Shown piece by piece: positions 63,550-64,000 of a stretch of 64,000 nucleotides of DNA. A model generated the notes under the pieces. The model saw nothing but the letters and a program-made list of their open reading frames with translations. It was not told where the DNA came from and did not search any database. The DNA lies in contig NZ_LRUJ01000018.1 in assembly GCF_001548475.1 (NCBI RefSeq), positions 24,586 through 88,585 of the forward strand, written 5' to 3'. Both the position numbers and the translations under genes were made by a program. Within the stretch, counting starts at the first letter, position 1. Each line of letters opens with the position of its first letter. Source of the DNA: Bordetella hinzii LMG 13501. Lineage in GTDB: Bacteria > Pseudomonadota > Gammaproteobacteria > Burkholderiales > Burkholderiaceae_B.

Positions 63550-64000
63550 GTATAGAAGGCCGAGGGCGGCACGCCGAAATGCTGCCTGAACATGGCCGCG
63601 AAGGCGCTCTGGCTGGCATAGCCATGGTCCAGCGCGATGCTCAGGATTTTTTCGCCATGCGCCAGGCGCTCAAGCGCCGACAACAGACGGGCATGCTGGC
63701 GCCAACGGCCGAAGGTCATGCCGGTTTCGCGCTGGAAGGCGCGGTGCAGGGTCCGCGTGGAGACATCCAGGCGCGCCGCCCAGTGCGCGACCTCATGCGG
63801 CTGCCCGGGGTCGCGCACCACGGTGTCGCACAGGGCGCGCAAGCGCTTGTCCCGGGGCCAGGGCAGGTAAAGCGGCAAGCGCGGGATGGCCGCCAGCTCA
63901 GCCAGCAGCAAACGCATGAGCAGGCCGTCACGGCCGCTGTCGTCGTAGTCCAGCGGCAATTGCGCCGCGGCCAGGATGAGCTCGCGCAGCAGGGCGGGCA
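63546..64000 (-). CDS. AraC family regulator, 5' end outside window
   Basis: The C-terminal double helix-turn-helix of an AraC protein: HWAARLDVSTRTLHRAFQRE and GMTFGRWRQHARLLSALERL, then SIALDHGYASQSAFAAMFRQHFGVPPSAFY. The frame continues without a stop to the end of the window, so the N-terminal effector domain is outside. The AYASQSAF-like second recognition helix is intact. It converges on the HutI remnant with a 4-bp overlap of stops. Confidence 0.9.
   Translation of the reverse strand, partial: PALLRELILAAAQLPLDYDDSGRDGLLMRLLLAELAAIPRLPLYLPWPRDKRLRALCDTVVRDPGQPHEVAHWAARLDVSTRTLHRAFQRETGMTFGRWRQHARLLSALERLAHGEKILSIALDHGYASQSAFAAMFRQHFGVPPSAFYT

Overview
The window is a GC-rich, densely coded proteobacterial chromosome segment, most likely from Bordetella or a close Alcaligenaceae relative. 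The best evidence is a pair of fimbrial subunits resembling Bordetella Fim2/Fim3 (same TDxTCKI start, DCP second cysteine, RYLA and TYV...YP endings). The block hemA-prfA-prmC-grxD-ubiX, the beta-ketoadipate genes and the codon usage all fit. This assignment rests on recognition of families, not on a search.

Layout. 1-1082: 3' part of a class I aminotransferase. 1174-13599: a type II secretion system in three transcription units (gspC-G-H-I-J-K-L-M-N forward; gspD-gspE reverse; gspF-gspO forward). An orphan fimbrial gene sits inside it at 6811-7463. 13594-16478: a cassette of about 2.8 kb bounded by a perfect 46-bp direct repeat. It carries an AT-rich 70-codon ORF, an ATP-pyrophosphatase gene with a frame break, and an MFS exporter, placed exactly between the converging ends of gspO and a K+ channel gene. 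16439-24761: K+ channel, a Fur-type iron unit (ECF sigma, FecR, TonB receptor), a PhyH dioxygenase, an AI-2E family permease and a LysR regulator. 25008-30899: a three-gene RND efflux operon. 30951-42695: housekeeping and metabolic genes (thpR, a 5'-nucleotidase, an oxidoreductase, a second fimbrial gene, ilvD, a LysR regulator, an acetyltransferase, an MFS protein, queC, ppc). 42984-50901: an aromatic or organic-acid catabolic cluster with an IclR regulator and pcaIJ-catC-yciI-pcaD-cyclase. 50983-60824: psiF, an FxLYD-like protein, carbonic anhydrase, a phospholipase D/cardiolipin synthase, cysI-DUF934, ubiX, grxD, prmC, prfA, hemA. 61116-61191: tRNA-Phe(GAA). 61192-64000: a ragged accessory zone with an XRE regulator, a frameshifted lipoprotein remnant, a zinc-ribbon/DUF3761-like membrane protein, a chimeric HutI remnant and a partial AraC regulator.

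How the parts work together. The gsp genes give nearly a full secretion machine. GspC lacks a PDZ domain, the prepilin peptidase lacks its cysteine-rich part, and the secretin carries a SPOR-like tail that may tie it to peptidoglycan. The two fimbrial genes each begin with an ATG, one codon and then a tract of 7-bp repeats, so slippage should switch their reading frame. By this reading the copy at 7463 (6 units) is OFF and the copy at 34155 (4 units) is ON. The sigma/FecR/receptor unit under a Fur box is a classic iron-responsive surface-signalling system. The catabolic cluster feeds muconolactone-type intermediates to 3-oxoadipyl-CoA. Two tandem palindromes in front of pcaI are the likely IclR operator.

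The best candidates for undescribed biology are the heptamer phase switch shared by two unlinked fimbrial loci and the 46-bp-flanked ATP-PPase/small-ORF/MFS cassette, which has no recombinase of its own.
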